Notes: generated by a model not told the origin, from the sequence alone. A stretch of DNA of 64,000 nt from Azospirillum sp. TSO35-2 (GCF_003116095.1 NZ_LGRA01000021.1:2828025-2892024), one strand, 5' to 3'. Positions 48,011-56,763 are shown, numbered from the stretch's first letter. Program-made: numbers and translations.

Positions 48011-50782
48011 CTAAGATAAAAAGTTAGCCGTCTCCTCCACCGCCTGCTTCAGCCCGACCCGGCGCATTTCCACCCCCTCCGGGAAGGCGCCGGCCAGGCG
48101 GCTCGGCATCATCGGGTCGAGCAGGACGAAGACGCCGGTGTCGTCGGCGCGGCGGACCAGACGGCCGAACGCCTGCTTCAGCCGCAGCCGCGTGATCATG
48201 TCCTCGTAGCGGCGGCGGCCGAAGGCGTCGCGGCGGGCCCGGTGCAGGATGTCGGGGCGCGGCCACGGCACGCGGTCGAAGACGATCAGGCGCAAGCTAC
48301 GGCCCGGCACGTCCACCCCGTCGCGCACCGCGTCGGTGCCGAGCAGGCAGGCGTGCTCCTCGCCGCGGAAGATGTCGATCAGGGTGGAGACGTCGAGCGG
48401 GTCGACATGCTGGGCGTAGAGCGGGATGCCGACCGCGTCCAGCGGCTCGGCGATGCGGTCGCGCACGGCGCGCAGGCGGCTGATCGCGGTGAACAGGCCG
48501 AGCCCGCCGCCGCCCGCCGCCAGGAACAGCGATTTGTAGGCCGCCGACACCTGCCCCAGATCGTCCTTGCGCACGTCGTTGACGACGAAGACGCGGGTGC
48601 GGTTCGGGTAGTCGAAGGGGGAGGGGACCTGCGCCCGGATCGCCGGGGCCGGCAGGTGGCTGGCGCCGCAGCGGTCCTCCGCCGCGCGCCAGTCCTGGCC
48701 GACGTCGCCGGTGCCGTCGGTCAGCGTGGCGGAGGTCACCACCATGCCGTGGGCCGGCCCGGCCAGCGCCTCGGCGAAGGGAACGGTCGGGTCGACCCAG
48801 TGGCGGTACAGCCCGACATCGACGTCGCGGCCGTCGATGCGCTCCACCGCGAACCAGTCGACGAAGTGCGACGGCGTCTCGGTCGGCAGGGTGCGCAGCA
48901 TGGCGCGCCACGCCTCCACCGTCAGGGTGCCGCGGCGGTGCAGGCTGCGCGACATCGCGTCGATGCGGCGGCGCTGGTCGGAGTCGAGTTCGGCCGCCTC
49001 GTCCTCCAGCCGCTGGCCCAGCCGGCGGGCCAGCGCCGCCAGCGGTTCGGACAGGCGGACCAGCGCCTGCTCCAGCTCGGTCGCGGCGTCGAGCAGCCCG
49101 TCCACCGGATAGGCCCGGTCGGCCTCCAGGCTGTAGGGGCCGCCCTGGCCGGCGGTGCGGGCGTAGACCTGCTGGCGCGCCAGCAGCAGGAAGCGTTCGG
49201 TCGGCCCCTGCGGGTTGTCGGCGGCCAGCCGGGCCGACCAGCCGTCGCCGGGCAGCACGCGGGCGCCGATCAGCACGTCGTCGAGGTGGCGCAACGCCTC
49301 CTCGTCGTTGGCGACGATGTCCTCCAGCCGGCGCTTCAGGCCGCGGGCGCGGCTGCGCCCGGTTTCCTCGGCGCCGAGCAGCCAGCGCCGCAGCTCCTGC
49401 GTCTCGCGGCCGGTCAGATGGCCGGCGAAGGCGCTGTCAGCGGCGTCGAAGACATGGTGGCCCTCGTCGAAGACGTAGCGGCTGGGCAGCGTCGGTTCCT
49501 CGCCGCCGCCCAGCGCCGCCTGCACCATCACCAGCGCGTGGTTGGCGATGACGATGTCGGCCTTGCGGGCGCGGCGCACGCTCTTCTCGATGTAGCAGCG
49601 GGCGTAATGGTCGCAGGCGGAATAGATGCACTCGCCGCGGCGGTCGGCGAGGCCCAGCGTCGGCCCGCGCCCGGCGATGTCGACCAGCCAGCCGGGGAAG
49701 TCGCCGCCGGTCATGTCGCCGTCGCGCGTCGCCGCCGCCCAGCGCGCCATCAGCCCGACGCCGACGGCGTTGTGCGGCTGGAACGGCATGGCGCGCACCG
49801 CCTCCTCCAGGTTCAGCAGGCAGAGGTAGTTCTCGCGCCCCTTGCGCAGCACCACCTTGCGCGTCTTGGTCGCCGGGTCGGGATAGAGCCGGTCCAGCTC
49901 CGCGTCGATCTGGTGCTGGAGGTTGCGGGTGTAGGTGGAGATCCACACCGTGCCGCCGTTCTTCTCCGCCCACACCGTCGCCGGGGCGAGGTAGCCCAGC
50001 GTCTTGCCGACGCCGGTCCCCGCCTCCGCCAGCACGACATTCGGCGTGTCGGGCAACTGGCGCGGCGCGAAGGCGGCCGACACGGCGCTGGAATAGTCCG
50101 CCTGCTGCGGCCGCGGTTCCGCCACCTTGCCCGGCACGCTGGTCGACAGCATGACGGCCAAGCGGCGGCGCGCCTCGTCCGGATCGACCGGGTTCTGGGC
50201 CGGGGGCGGCAGCGGCGCGCCCTCCTCCCACTCCTTGATGCGGGTCCAGACGCGCAGGCCGGAGCGGGCGGCGCCCTTGTCCGGCCCCTCGGGCTTGCCG
50301 AGCGCGGCCAGCACCGCCGGCGCCCACAGCCAGCCGGCGCGCCCCATCTCCCAGGCGAAGGCGACCGGGTCGGAGGCTTCCTCCCGCCCGCCGGGGGTCG
50401 GGGGGGCGCCAAGGTCGCCCAGCAGCCGGCGCACCGCGCGTTGCAGCGCCAGCGCGTCGGCCTCGTGGCCGTCGGGGATGGGCAGGTCCAGCGCCTCGGC
50501 CAGCCCGCGCGGGGTGGGGACGCAGAAGCGGGCGGGGTGGACGAAGGCGAACAGCTCCAGCACGTCGAAGGCCGGGAAGCTCTCGATCCCCAGCCGGCGG
50601 GCGAAGGCGCGGGCGTGGCAGACCAGCGGCGGCTGGCGGCGCACCTTCGATGCGGCGGCGGCCAGCGACAGCTCCTCTACCTCGCCGTCCAGCGTCAGGG
50701 CCACGACCCGGCGTGCGCCGGCCACCATGGCGGGCGCGTCGTCGAGGCGGTGGAGCGGCGAGGGGGCGGCGGTCGTGTCCAT
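48011..50782 (-). CDS. DinG-type superfamily-2 DNA helicase
   Basis: Encodes 923 residues. The Walker A motif EAGTGVGKTLGY lies near residue 255, an Fe-S-type Cys cluster (CIYSACDHYARCY, about residue 390), the Walker B-like DEGHHVFD near residue 437, and the C-terminal helicase motifs LLGTDAVRDGVDVPG and RLKQAFGRLVRRADDTG. This is the XPD/DinG group, which unwinds DNA 5'-3' or acts in repair. The start MDTTAAPSPL is preferred over an upstream extension with Pro/Arg-rich low-complexity residues. The last four codons (NFLS) are unusually AT-rich and lie in the boundary of the AT-rich island. Confidence 0.9.
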   Translation of the reverse strand: MDTTAAPSPLHRLDDAPAMVAGARRVVALTLDGEVEELSLAAAASKVRRQPPLVCHARAFARRLGIESFPAFDVLELFAFVHPARFCVPTPRGLAEALDLPIPDGHEADALALQRAVRRLLGDLGAPPTPGGREEASDPVAFAWEMGRAGWLWAPAVLAALGKPEGPDKGAARSGLRVWTRIKEWEEGAPLPPPAQNPVDPDEARRRLAVMLSTSVPGKVAEPRPQQADYSSAVSAAFAPRQLPDTPNVVLAEAGTGVGKTLGYLAPATVWAEKNGGTVWISTYTRNLQHQIDAELDRLYPDPATKTRKVVLRKGRENYLCLLNLEEAVRAMPFQPHNAVGVGLMARWAAATRDGDMTGGDFPGWLVDIAGRGPTLGLADRRGECIYSACDHYARCYIEKSVRRARKADIVIANHALVMVQAALGGGEEPTLPSRYVFDEGHHVFDAADSAFAGHLTGRETQELRRWLLGAEETGRSRARGLKRRLEDIVANDEEALRHLDDVLIGARVLPGDGWSARLAADNPQGPTERFLLLARQQVYARTAGQGGPYSLEADRAYPVDGLLDAATELEQALVRLSEPLAALARRLGQRLEDEAAELDSDQRRRIDAMSRSLHRRGTLTVEAWRAMLRTLPTETPSHFVDWFAVERIDGRDVDVGLYRHWVDPTVPFAEALAGPAHGMVVTSATLTDGTGDVGQDWRAAEDRCGASHLPAPAIRAQVPSPFDYPNRTRVFVVNDVRKDDLGQVSAAYKSLFLAAGGGGLGLFTAISRLRAVRDRIAEPLDAVGIPLYAQHVDPLDVSTLIDIFRGEEHACLLGTDAVRDGVDVPGRSLRLIVFDRVPWPRPDILHRARRDAFGRRRYEDMITRLRLKQAFGRLVRRADDTGVFVLLDPMMPSRLAGAFPEGVEMRRVGLKQAVEETANFLS

Positions 50783-50891
50783 CGGCCGCACTATAGGATG
50801 GCGGCCGGTGGCAAAGCGAGCGCCGCTTGTTGACGGAAAAGGCCGGCACCCCCATTGAGGGGCATCGGGGAAGCGCGGCGGAGGCGGGACG

Positions 50892-51581
50892 GTGCGAGGG
50901 GTGACTGTGCGGACGCTGTTGCGGTGGGCGCTGGTCGGGGCGGCGGCGCTGGTCGCCGTCACGGTGCTGTGGGCGGCGCTCTACCGGTTCGTGCCGCCGC
51001 CGGCGACGCCGCTGATGCTGATCCGCGCCGCTGCCGGCTCCGGGCTGGAGCGCGACTGGACGCCGCTGGACCGCATCGCGCCGGCCCTGGTCGACGCGGT
51101 GATCGCTTCGGAGGACACCGGATTCTGCGGGCATGGCGGCTTCGACTGGGCCGCCATCGAGGACGCCTTCGACGAGAACGAGGAGGGCAAGCGCCTGCGC
51201 GGCGGCAGCACCATCAGCCAGCAGACCGCCAAGAACGCCTTCCTGTGGCCCGATCGCAGCTGGACCCGCAAGGGGGCGGAAACCTGGTTCACCCTGCTGA
51301 TCGAAAGCCTGTGGTCGAAGCGCCGCATCCTGGAGGTCTATCTGAACATCGTCGAGTGGGACGACGGCGTCTATGGCGCCGAGGCGGCGGCCCGCCACCA
51401 CTTCCACAAATCGGCCGCCGCCCTGACCCGGCGCGAGGCGGCGTTGCTGGCGGTGGTGCTGCCCAGCCCGCGCCGCTGGTCGCCGACCCGGCCGGGCAGC
51501 TACGTCGCCCGCCGCGCCGGGGTGATCGAGCAGCGCATGGCGGTGGTGCGGCGCGACCGGCTGGACGACTGCGTGCGCTGA
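50892..51581 (+). CDS. mtgA: Monofunctional peptidoglycan transglycosylase
   Basis: Encodes 229 residues. One N-terminal membrane helix (LLRWALVGAAALVAVTVLWAALY) is followed by the glycosyltransferase-51 domain: ASEDTGFCGHGGFDW (catalytic Glu), RGGSTISQQTAKNAFLW, KRRILEVYLNIVEWDDGVYGAEAAAR and RREAALLAVVLPSP. It polymerises lipid II glycan chains without a transpeptidase domain. The gene is divergent from the helicase gene, and the FliL-like gene follows on the same strand. Confidence 0.96.
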   Translation: MRGVTVRTLLRWALVGAAALVAVTVLWAALYRFVPPPATPLMLIRAAAGSGLERDWTPLDRIAPALVDAVIASEDTGFCGHGGFDWAAIEDAFDENEEGKRLRGGSTISQQTAKNAFLWPDRSWTRKGAETWFTLLIESLWSKRRILEVYLNIVEWDDGVYGAEAAARHHFHKSAAALTRREAALLAVVLPSPRRWSPTRPGSYVARRAGVIEQRMAVVRRDRLDDCVR

Positions 51582-51691
51582 GCCGGGAACCCTGGAGGCG
51601 GCAGGGGGGCGCGGCATCGCGCTGCACGGATTCTTAACGGCCGTGAGCGTACACTGGTCCCGAGCCCCCGCCGGTTCGGAGGAGTCCGACC

Positions 51692-52207
51692 ATGGCCCTG
51701 CACCGCACCCTCTATGGCGCACCGCCGCCTCCCGACCCGCTGCGCGAAGCGCTGGCGCCGCACCACGCGCCCCATCCCGAACCCGCGCACCCGACCCGCC
51801 TGCTGGTCATCGTCCTGATCGCGCTGCTCACCCTGGCCGGGCTGGCCTATGGCGGCGGCATCGCCGTCGACCGCATCCTGGAGCAGCGGCGGGTCGTCGC
51901 GCTGATGGGGCCGAAGGCGCGTCTGGCGACCCTGCCGGAGCTGGAGGTGCCGCTGGGCGGGGCCCGCGCCGTGGAGATGCGGGTGTCGCTGGTGCTGGCG
52001 CCGAAGGTGGAGGCCGACCGGATCCTGCGCTACCAGGACCGCATCGCCGACCGCCTGTTCCAGACCGTGTCCGAGGCGGGGACGGAGCGGCTGACCGGCA
52101 CCGGCTCCGCCGCCTTCCTGAAGCAGACGGTCCGCGACGCGGTGCGGCGCGAGGCCGGCGACGGGCTGATCCGCGACATTTACATCGAACGCATGGTCGT
52201 CAAGTGA
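51692..52207 (+). CDS. FliL-like membrane protein
   Basis: Encodes 171 residues. A single membrane helix (LLVIVLIALLTLAGLAYGGGIAV) is followed by a periplasmic domain with the VEMRVSLVLAPKVEADRI start and the C-terminal IRDIYIERMVVK end, as in FliL (flagellar basal-body-associated protein). The match is distant, and no flagellar gene is nearby, so it may be a stand-alone stomatin/SPFH-like FliL relative. The ATG is preceded by GGAGGAG. Confidence 0.65.
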   Translation: MALHRTLYGAPPPPDPLREALAPHHAPHPEPAHPTRLLVIVLIALLTLAGLAYGGGIAVDRILEQRRVVALMGPKARLATLPELEVPLGGARAVEMRVSLVLAPKVEADRILRYQDRIADRLFQTVSEAGTERLTGTGSAAFLKQTVRDAVRREAGDGLIRDIYIERMVVK

Positions 52208-52483
52208 GGAACGCGGGGCTCGCTTGGCGAAGGTCCTTGTGTTGTGCGGCGCAATAGCCTATCTAAGGCGTCTTGTTCGCTGGAGGCTCGCGCGTCTCTT
52301 GAGCGAGACGCGCTGATTGCGCAACGACGACCGCCCCGAATGTTCAGGGGTGGCACTAGTCGCTGCATCGGATAGACGCCTCTCCCTCTATCGACCTCCT
52401 CCCGGCGAGTCCGCCGGTGTAACCCACGCTCGCCATCCGGGCGCGCGGGGCTATGCCGTCCTGCTTTGAGAAGGTTGATCCGC
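52208..52483 (+). promoter_or_regulatory. Long 5' leader of the RNA helicase gene
   Basis: About 275 bp lie between the FliL-like stop and the helicase start. No gene was recognised. A perfect 9-bp hairpin (52290-52298 with 52305-52313, loop TTGAGC) sits within it. Long structured leaders are known upstream of bacterial DEAD-box helicase genes, where they permit autoregulation or cold regulation; that is inference here. Confidence 0.45.
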
Positions 52484-53842
52484 TTGTCGTTTTCCGAACT
52501 CGGTCTGCACCCGCTCCTCCTGAAGGCCCTCGAGGCGTTCGAATACACCACCCCGACCCCGGTCCAGCTCGCCGCGATTCCGCCGGCGCTGCAGGGCCGC
52601 GACATCCTCGCCACCGCCGAAACCGGCACCGGCAAGACCGCGGCCTTCATGCTGCCGGCCCTGACCCGCACCGCCGAGATGCCGCTGGAAGGCTCCGCCA
52701 CCCCGCGCGTCCTGGTGCTGGCCCCGACCCGCGAACTGGCCAAGCAGGTCACCGACGCCGCCCGCAAGTACGCGAAGTTCATGAAGCTGAACATCGTGGA
52801 CGTGGTCGGCGGCATGCCCTACCGCGAGCAGCTCCGCCTGCTGTCGCGTCCGGTCGACGTGCTGGTCGCCACCCCCGGCCGCCTGCTCGACCATGTGTCG
52901 CGCCGCCGCATCGATCTGGATTCGGTCGAGGTTCTGATCCTCGACGAGGCCGACCGCATGCTGGACATGGGCTTCCTCGACGACGTCGAGACCATCGCCA
53001 AGTGCTGCCCGCCGACCCGCCAGACGCTGCTGTTCACCGCGACGCTCGACCGTCGCATGACCGGTCTGGCCAACAACCTGCTGCGCAATCCGGAGCGTGT
53101 GGCCGTCGAAAGCCAGGCGACCGCGATCAACGTGGAGCAGCGTCTGCATCACACCGACGACATGGACCACAAGCGTCGCCTGCTGATGCACTTCGCCCAG
53201 CAGGAAGAAGTCGGCAAGGCGATCATCTTCGCCGCCACCAAGCGTGATGCCGACACGCTGGCCGAGGAGCTGAGCGCCGCCGGCCATTCCGCCGCCGCCC
53301 TGCACGGCGACATGGACCAGACCAAGCGCAACCGCACGCTCCAGCGTCTGCGCACCGGCCAGGTCCGCCTGCTGGTGGCGACCGACGTCGCCGCCCGCGG
53401 CATCGACGTGCGTGACATCACCCACGTCATCAACTTCGACCTGCCGCGCTCGGCGGAGGACTATGTCCACCGCATCGGCCGCACCGGCCGCGCCGGCGCC
53501 TCGGGCATCGCGATCTCCTTCGCCGCCCGCGCCGACCGCGAGACGCTGTTCCGCATCGAGCGTTACACGAAGGCGACGCTGGAGATCCACGTGATCCCCG
53601 GCCTGGAGCCGCAGCGCCCGTTCACCAGTGGCGGCGCCCGTCCGCCGAGCCGCAACGGTGGCCGTCCCACCGGCAACGGTCCCAAGCCGTGGCACCGCAA
53701 CGCCGGTGGCGAGAGCAAGGGCCCGCACGCTCCCCGCGGTCCGCGGCCGGAGTACAGCCGTGGCGAGGGCCGTCCGGACCATGGCCACGCCCGCCGCGAC
53801 TCCCAGGGCGGCAAGCCCGCCGCCCGCGCCAAGAGCTGGTAA
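52484..53842 (+). CDS. DEAD-box RNA helicase (RhlE-like)
   Basis: Encodes 452 residues from a TTG start, which gives the family N-terminus SFSELGLHPLLLKALEAF; GAAGG precedes it by about 9 nt. The motifs are in order: Q motif TPTPVQLAAIP, Walker A TAETGTGKTAAFMLPAL, PTRELAKQV, LVATPGRLLDHV, DEAD in ILDEADRMLDMGF, SAT as LLFTATLD, then LVATDVAARGIDV and HRIGRTGRAG. It unwinds short RNA duplexes in ribosome assembly or RNA decay, often in the cold. The C-terminal ~75 residues are basic with RG/GR repeats. A very strong bidirectional terminator follows. Confidence 0.95.
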   Translation: MSFSELGLHPLLLKALEAFEYTTPTPVQLAAIPPALQGRDILATAETGTGKTAAFMLPALTRTAEMPLEGSATPRVLVLAPTRELAKQVTDAARKYAKFMKLNIVDVVGGMPYREQLRLLSRPVDVLVATPGRLLDHVSRRRIDLDSVEVLILDEADRMLDMGFLDDVETIAKCCPPTRQTLLFTATLDRRMTGLANNLLRNPERVAVESQATAINVEQRLHHTDDMDHKRRLLMHFAQQEEVGKAIIFAATKRDADTLAEELSAAGHSAAALHGDMDQTKRNRTLQRLRTGQVRLLVATDVAARGIDVRDITHVINFDLPRSAEDYVHRIGRTGRAGASGIAISFAARADRETLFRIERYTKATLEIHVIPGLEPQRPFTSGGARPPSRNGGRPTGNGPKPWHRNAGGESKGPHAPRGPRPEYSRGEGRPDHGHARRDSQGGKPAARAKSW

Positions 53843-53894
53843 GGGCAACCCATAGGGCGCGCCGACAGGCTCGCCCGCCCGGGGTTTGAGGTTT

Positions 53895-53954
53895 GAACGA
53901 AAAACGCCCTCCCTCATCGGCCTTGCGGCCGGTGGGGGAGGGCGTTTTTCGTTC
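53895..53954. terminator. Strong bidirectional terminator
   Basis: A perfect 19-bp stem (53895-53913 with 53936-53954) encloses a second GC hairpin, with A-rich and T-rich arms on either side. It separates the convergent helicase and stress-protein genes. Confidence 0.93.
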
Positions 53955-54007
53955 CGCGTCTCTGGAGTGAAGGGGCGGAGTGAAGGGGCGGAGTGAAGGG
54001 GCGCGGC

Positions 54008-54544
54008 TTACTGGAACGCGATCTTCGCGTTGTCGCCGGGATCGGGCGCCTGGCCGGTCAGCTTGGCCTTCACATAGCCGTAGGCGTAGACCATCGTGCT
54101 CGACGGGCTGTCCCAATATTCGGCCTGATCGACGACGACCTTCAGCAGGGCGATCTCCGGATCGTCGGGCCCCTGGGGGAACCACGTCGTCATGATGTCG
54201 CGCCACAGGAAGCGGATCTTGTCCCTGTCGCGCACGACCTCCGCCACGCCGGAGGCGGAGACGTAATCCTGCTTGTCCGGGTTGGCGTAGGCGAGGTTGA
54301 CCCGCCAGTGGCGGTCGATCTCCGCCACCTTTTCGGAATGGGCGCGGGTGAAGAACCACAGGGTTCCGTCCTCGAACCCCGCGTGGGACAGGGTCGCCAT
54401 CGGACGGGAGTTCAGCCGGCCGTTGTCGTCCAGCGTCGTCATCATCGCGACCTGGACCGACTTCATCATGTCCCAAAGTTTCTTGACGTCCTCGTGCCCC
54501 GGGGGCGTCGTTCCGGTGTCTTGCTTGCCGGTGCTGCTGGCCAT
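54008..54544 (-). CDS. Pyridoxamine 5'-phosphate oxidase-fold general stress protein
   Basis: Encodes 178 residues of the split-barrel FMN-binding fold (general stress protein 26 group). Landmarks are MMKSVQVAMMTTLDDNGRLNSRPMAT, GTLWFFTRAHSEKVAEI and NLAYANPDKQDYVSASG. Members bind FMN or a related cofactor and are stress-induced. The ATG at 54544 is followed by a short disordered segment, with the fold starting about residue 20. A perfect EcfG promoter (54583-54608) lies 38 bp upstream, fitting a stress gene. Confidence 0.9.
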   Translation of the reverse strand: MASSTGKQDTGTTPPGHEDVKKLWDMMKSVQVAMMTTLDDNGRLNSRPMATLSHAGFEDGTLWFFTRAHSEKVAEIDRHWRVNLAYANPDKQDYVSASGVAEVVRDRDKIRFLWRDIMTTWFPQGPDDPEIALLKVVVDQAEYWDSPSSTMVYAYGYVKAKLTGQAPDPGDNAKIAFQ

Positions 54545-54582
54545 GGCCTGCCTCTCGTTCGGTAGCCCAACGGAGACTGGGG

Positions 54583-54608
54583 AACGCAATCGGCGGTCAG
54601 AAAGTTCC
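54583..54608 (-). promoter_or_regulatory. EcfG (general stress sigma) promoter of the PPOX-like gene
   Basis: On the minus strand GGAAC (54604-54608) and CGTT (54583-54586) are separated by exactly 17 bp, matching GGAAC-N16/17-CGTT. The CGTT end lies 38 bp from the ATG at 54544. It overlaps the 3' end of the phosphatase gene (54597). Confidence 0.85.
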
Positions 54609-55259
54609 GGGCCGCGCGTTCATTCCCCCAACAGACCAGGATCCGGTCCCGCCATCCCCGTCGCCGCCGTAATGGTCGATCCGGGTCAGCGACCACGGGT
54701 CGATGCGCAGCCGCAGGGCGGCTTCCGGCGTCAAATCCAGCGCCAGCGCCAGCGCCGCCCGGATCGGGCCGGCGTGGATCACCGCCACCAGATCGCGGCC
54801 GGCGTGCGTGGCGCTCAGGCGGCGCAGCGCCGCCGCCGTCCGCTCCATCACCGTGGCGAAGCTCTCGCCGCCGGGCGGGGCGTTGCGCGCCGGGTTGCGC
54901 CAGAACCGCGCCGCGCCGTCGGGGTCCTCGGTGGCGACGGCGTCGTGCGACAGCCCCTCCCAACCACCGAAATCCTGCTCGGCCAGCGCCGTCTCGACCA
55001 CCGCGGTGCCGGCCAGCGCCGGGAGCCGGCGCCACAGCGCCTGCGCCGTCTGCCGGCTGCGGCGCAGCGGGCTGGTCAGCCACAGCGCGTCGGCGGGCAG
55101 GGCGGCGGCCAGCGCGGCGGCGGTCGCCCGGTCGCTGGTGTCGGCCTCGCGGTCGCTCGACCCGCAGATGACGCCGTTCGGGTTGTGGGCCGGGGCGTGG
55201 CGGATCAGCCACCAGCGGGTGACGCGGACCGGCGAGCGGCTGAGAGCGCGGCCGCTCAT
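54597..55259 (-). CDS. Histidine phosphatase family protein (CobC-like)
   Basis: Encodes 220 residues. The catalytic His lies in WWLIRHAPAHN (RHA instead of the classic RHG), with the second His and Glu in EQDFGGWEGLSHDA, VIHAGPIRAAL and DPDGAARFWRNPA. It follows cobS with an ATGA overlap, so it is probably the alpha-ribazole-5'-phosphate phosphatase (CobC) step of cobalamin nucleotide-loop assembly (inference from context). Its C-terminus overlaps the promoter of the stress gene. Confidence 0.85.
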   Translation of the reverse strand: MSGRALSRSPVRVTRWWLIRHAPAHNPNGVICGSSDREADTSDRATAAALAAALPADALWLTSPLRRSRQTAQALWRRLPALAGTAVVETALAEQDFGGWEGLSHDAVATEDPDGAARFWRNPARNAPPGGESFATVMERTAAALRRLSATHAGRDLVAVIHAGPIRAALALALDLTPEAALRLRIDPWSLTRIDHYGGDGDGGTGSWSVGGMNARPGTF

Positions 55260-56074
55260 CGCAGCGCCGCCACGGTCAACAGCACCGCGGTCTCCGCCAC
55301 CTGCTGGGCGGTGCCGAACACGTCGCCGGTGTGCCCGCCAAGCTGCCGCCGGGCCAGCGCCGCCACCAGCCACACCGCCACCGCCGCGGCCAGGATGCTT
55401 GGCAGAAGGGCGGGCAGGACGGTCGTCGTCAGCGCCGCCGCGGCAACGGCGATGCCGAGCACCGCCGCCAGCAGCACCGTCGCCGGTGCCGGCTTGCCCT
55501 GCGCCGCCCCCAGCCCGTCGCGGCGCGCCGGCGTCAGGCCCCAGGCCATCGCCGCCAATCCGCAGCGTGACAGCGCTCCCGCCGCGACCAGCGCCGCCAC
55601 CGCCATCGGTGCCGTCAGGGCGGCCAGGGCCGCGGCGCGGATCGTCACCGAGAAGACCAGGGCGAGCACGCCGTAGCTGCCGACCCGGCTGTCGCGCATG
55701 ATCTCCAGCTTGCGCGCGATGTCGCGCCCGCCGCCGAAACCGTCGGCGACGTCGGCCGCCCCGTCCTCGTGCAGGCCGCCGGTCAGCCGCACCGTCGCCG
55801 CCAGCGCCAGCAGCGCCGCCACCAGCGGCGGCAGGTTCAGCGCGGACGCCAGCGCGAAGACGGCGCCGCCCGCCAGCCCGACCAGCGCCCCGACCAGCGG
55901 AAACCACCCCATCGCCCGCGCCGCCGCGCCTTCGGCGAGGGGAATGGTCAGCGGCAGGGGAACGCGCGTCAGGAACACCAGCGCCAGGGCGGCGTCATCC
56001 GCCCAGCGGAGAGGAATTCCGCGTGGCGGCTGGGGAATGGTGCGGGCGGTCGTATCGGGCATCACGTCGGGCAT
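55256..56074 (-). CDS. cobS: Adenosylcobinamide-GDP ribazoletransferase
   Basis: Encodes 272 residues with about eight membrane segments. The enzyme joins alpha-ribazole phosphate to adenosylcobinamide-GDP in the last steps of cobalamin synthesis at the inner membrane. The TGGLHEDGAADVADGFGGG and GGHTGDVFG metal/substrate motifs are intact, as is the RDSRVGSYG block. The gene overlaps the phosphatase by 4 bp (ATGA), supporting coupled cobalamin function. No other cob genes are in view. An alternative start is Met5. Confidence 0.93.
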   Translation of the reverse strand: MPDVMPDTTARTIPQPPRGIPLRWADDAALALVFLTRVPLPLTIPLAEGAAARAMGWFPLVGALVGLAGGAVFALASALNLPPLVAALLALAATVRLTGGLHEDGAADVADGFGGGRDIARKLEIMRDSRVGSYGVLALVFSVTIRAAALAALTAPMAVAALVAAGALSRCGLAAMAWGLTPARRDGLGAAQGKPAPATVLLAAVLGIAVAAAALTTTVLPALLPSILAAAVAVWLVAALARRQLGGHTGDVFGTAQQVAETAVLLTVAALR

Positions 56075-56209
56075 GGCATCGACCTACGCCCAAGCCGCGG
56101 CCGGCGCAACCCTGTCGGCGCCGGCGCCGATCGGTCCGATTCCTTGACCAAAACACTTGGTCCACCTACTTTGTCGGTTTGAACTCCCCCTGATCACCGT
56201 TGAGCACCC

Positions 56210-56728
56210 ATGGCCCGTCTTCCGATCCTCGTCGCCCCGCATCCGGTCCTGAAGCGCAAGGCGCAACCCGTCGCCGCGGTGGATGCGCGCGTCGCCACGC
56301 TGATGGACGACATGGTCGAAACCATGTACGACGCCGCCGGCATCGGGCTGGCCGCCCCGCAGGTCGGTGTGCTCGACCGCGTCATCGTGGTCGACGTCCA
56401 TGAAAAGGGTGACCCGCCCAACCCGATTCGCCTCGCCAACCCGGAGATCGTCTGGTCGTCGGAGGAGAAGTCGGTGTGCGAGGAAGGCTGCCTGTCGGTG
56501 CCGGAGCAGTACGCCGAAGTGACGCGCCCGCAGCGCATCCGCGTCCGCTACCTCGATGAAAAGAACCAGCCGCAGGAACTGGAGGCCGACGGCATGCTGG
56601 CCACCTGCATCCAGCACGAGATCGACCATCTCGACGGCGTGCTGTTCGTCGATTACCTGTCGATGCTGAAGCGCAACATGATCCTGCGCAAGGTGCAGAA
56701 GCTGAAGGGCCAGAAGGCGACGGCCTGA
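56210..56728 (+). CDS. def: Peptide deformylase
   Basis: Encodes 172 residues. The metal-site motifs are intact: GIGLAAPQVG, EGCLSVP (Cys ligand), and QHEIDHLDGVLF (two His ligands and the catalytic Glu). It removes the formyl group from nascent proteins. fmt begins 35 bp later, then truA, the classical def-fmt cluster, so the genes are probably co-expressed. It is divergent from cobS. Confidence 0.98.
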   Translation: MARLPILVAPHPVLKRKAQPVAAVDARVATLMDDMVETMYDAAGIGLAAPQVGVLDRVIVVDVHEKGDPPNPIRLANPEIVWSSEEKSVCEEGCLSVPEQYAEVTRPQRIRVRYLDEKNQPQELEADGMLATCIQHEIDHLDGVLFVDYLSMLKRNMILRKVQKLKGQKATA

Positions 56729-56763
56729 CCCTCGCCTGATTTACGGATAAAGGCTTCGCATCC

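Larger units (their letters stand above)
46612..48028. other. AT-rich island (probable horizontal acquisition)
   Basis: Composition drops abruptly from the very high GC of both neighbours to AT-rich at about 46612 and recovers at about 48028. The island holds one gene (46619-47917, minus strand) and a consensus -10 sequence. The left edge lies directly after the AEC stop and the right edge lies inside the last codons of the helicase gene. No terminal repeat, transposase or integrase was found. Vertical inheritance with relaxed composition is less likely than acquisition. Confidence 0.8.
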
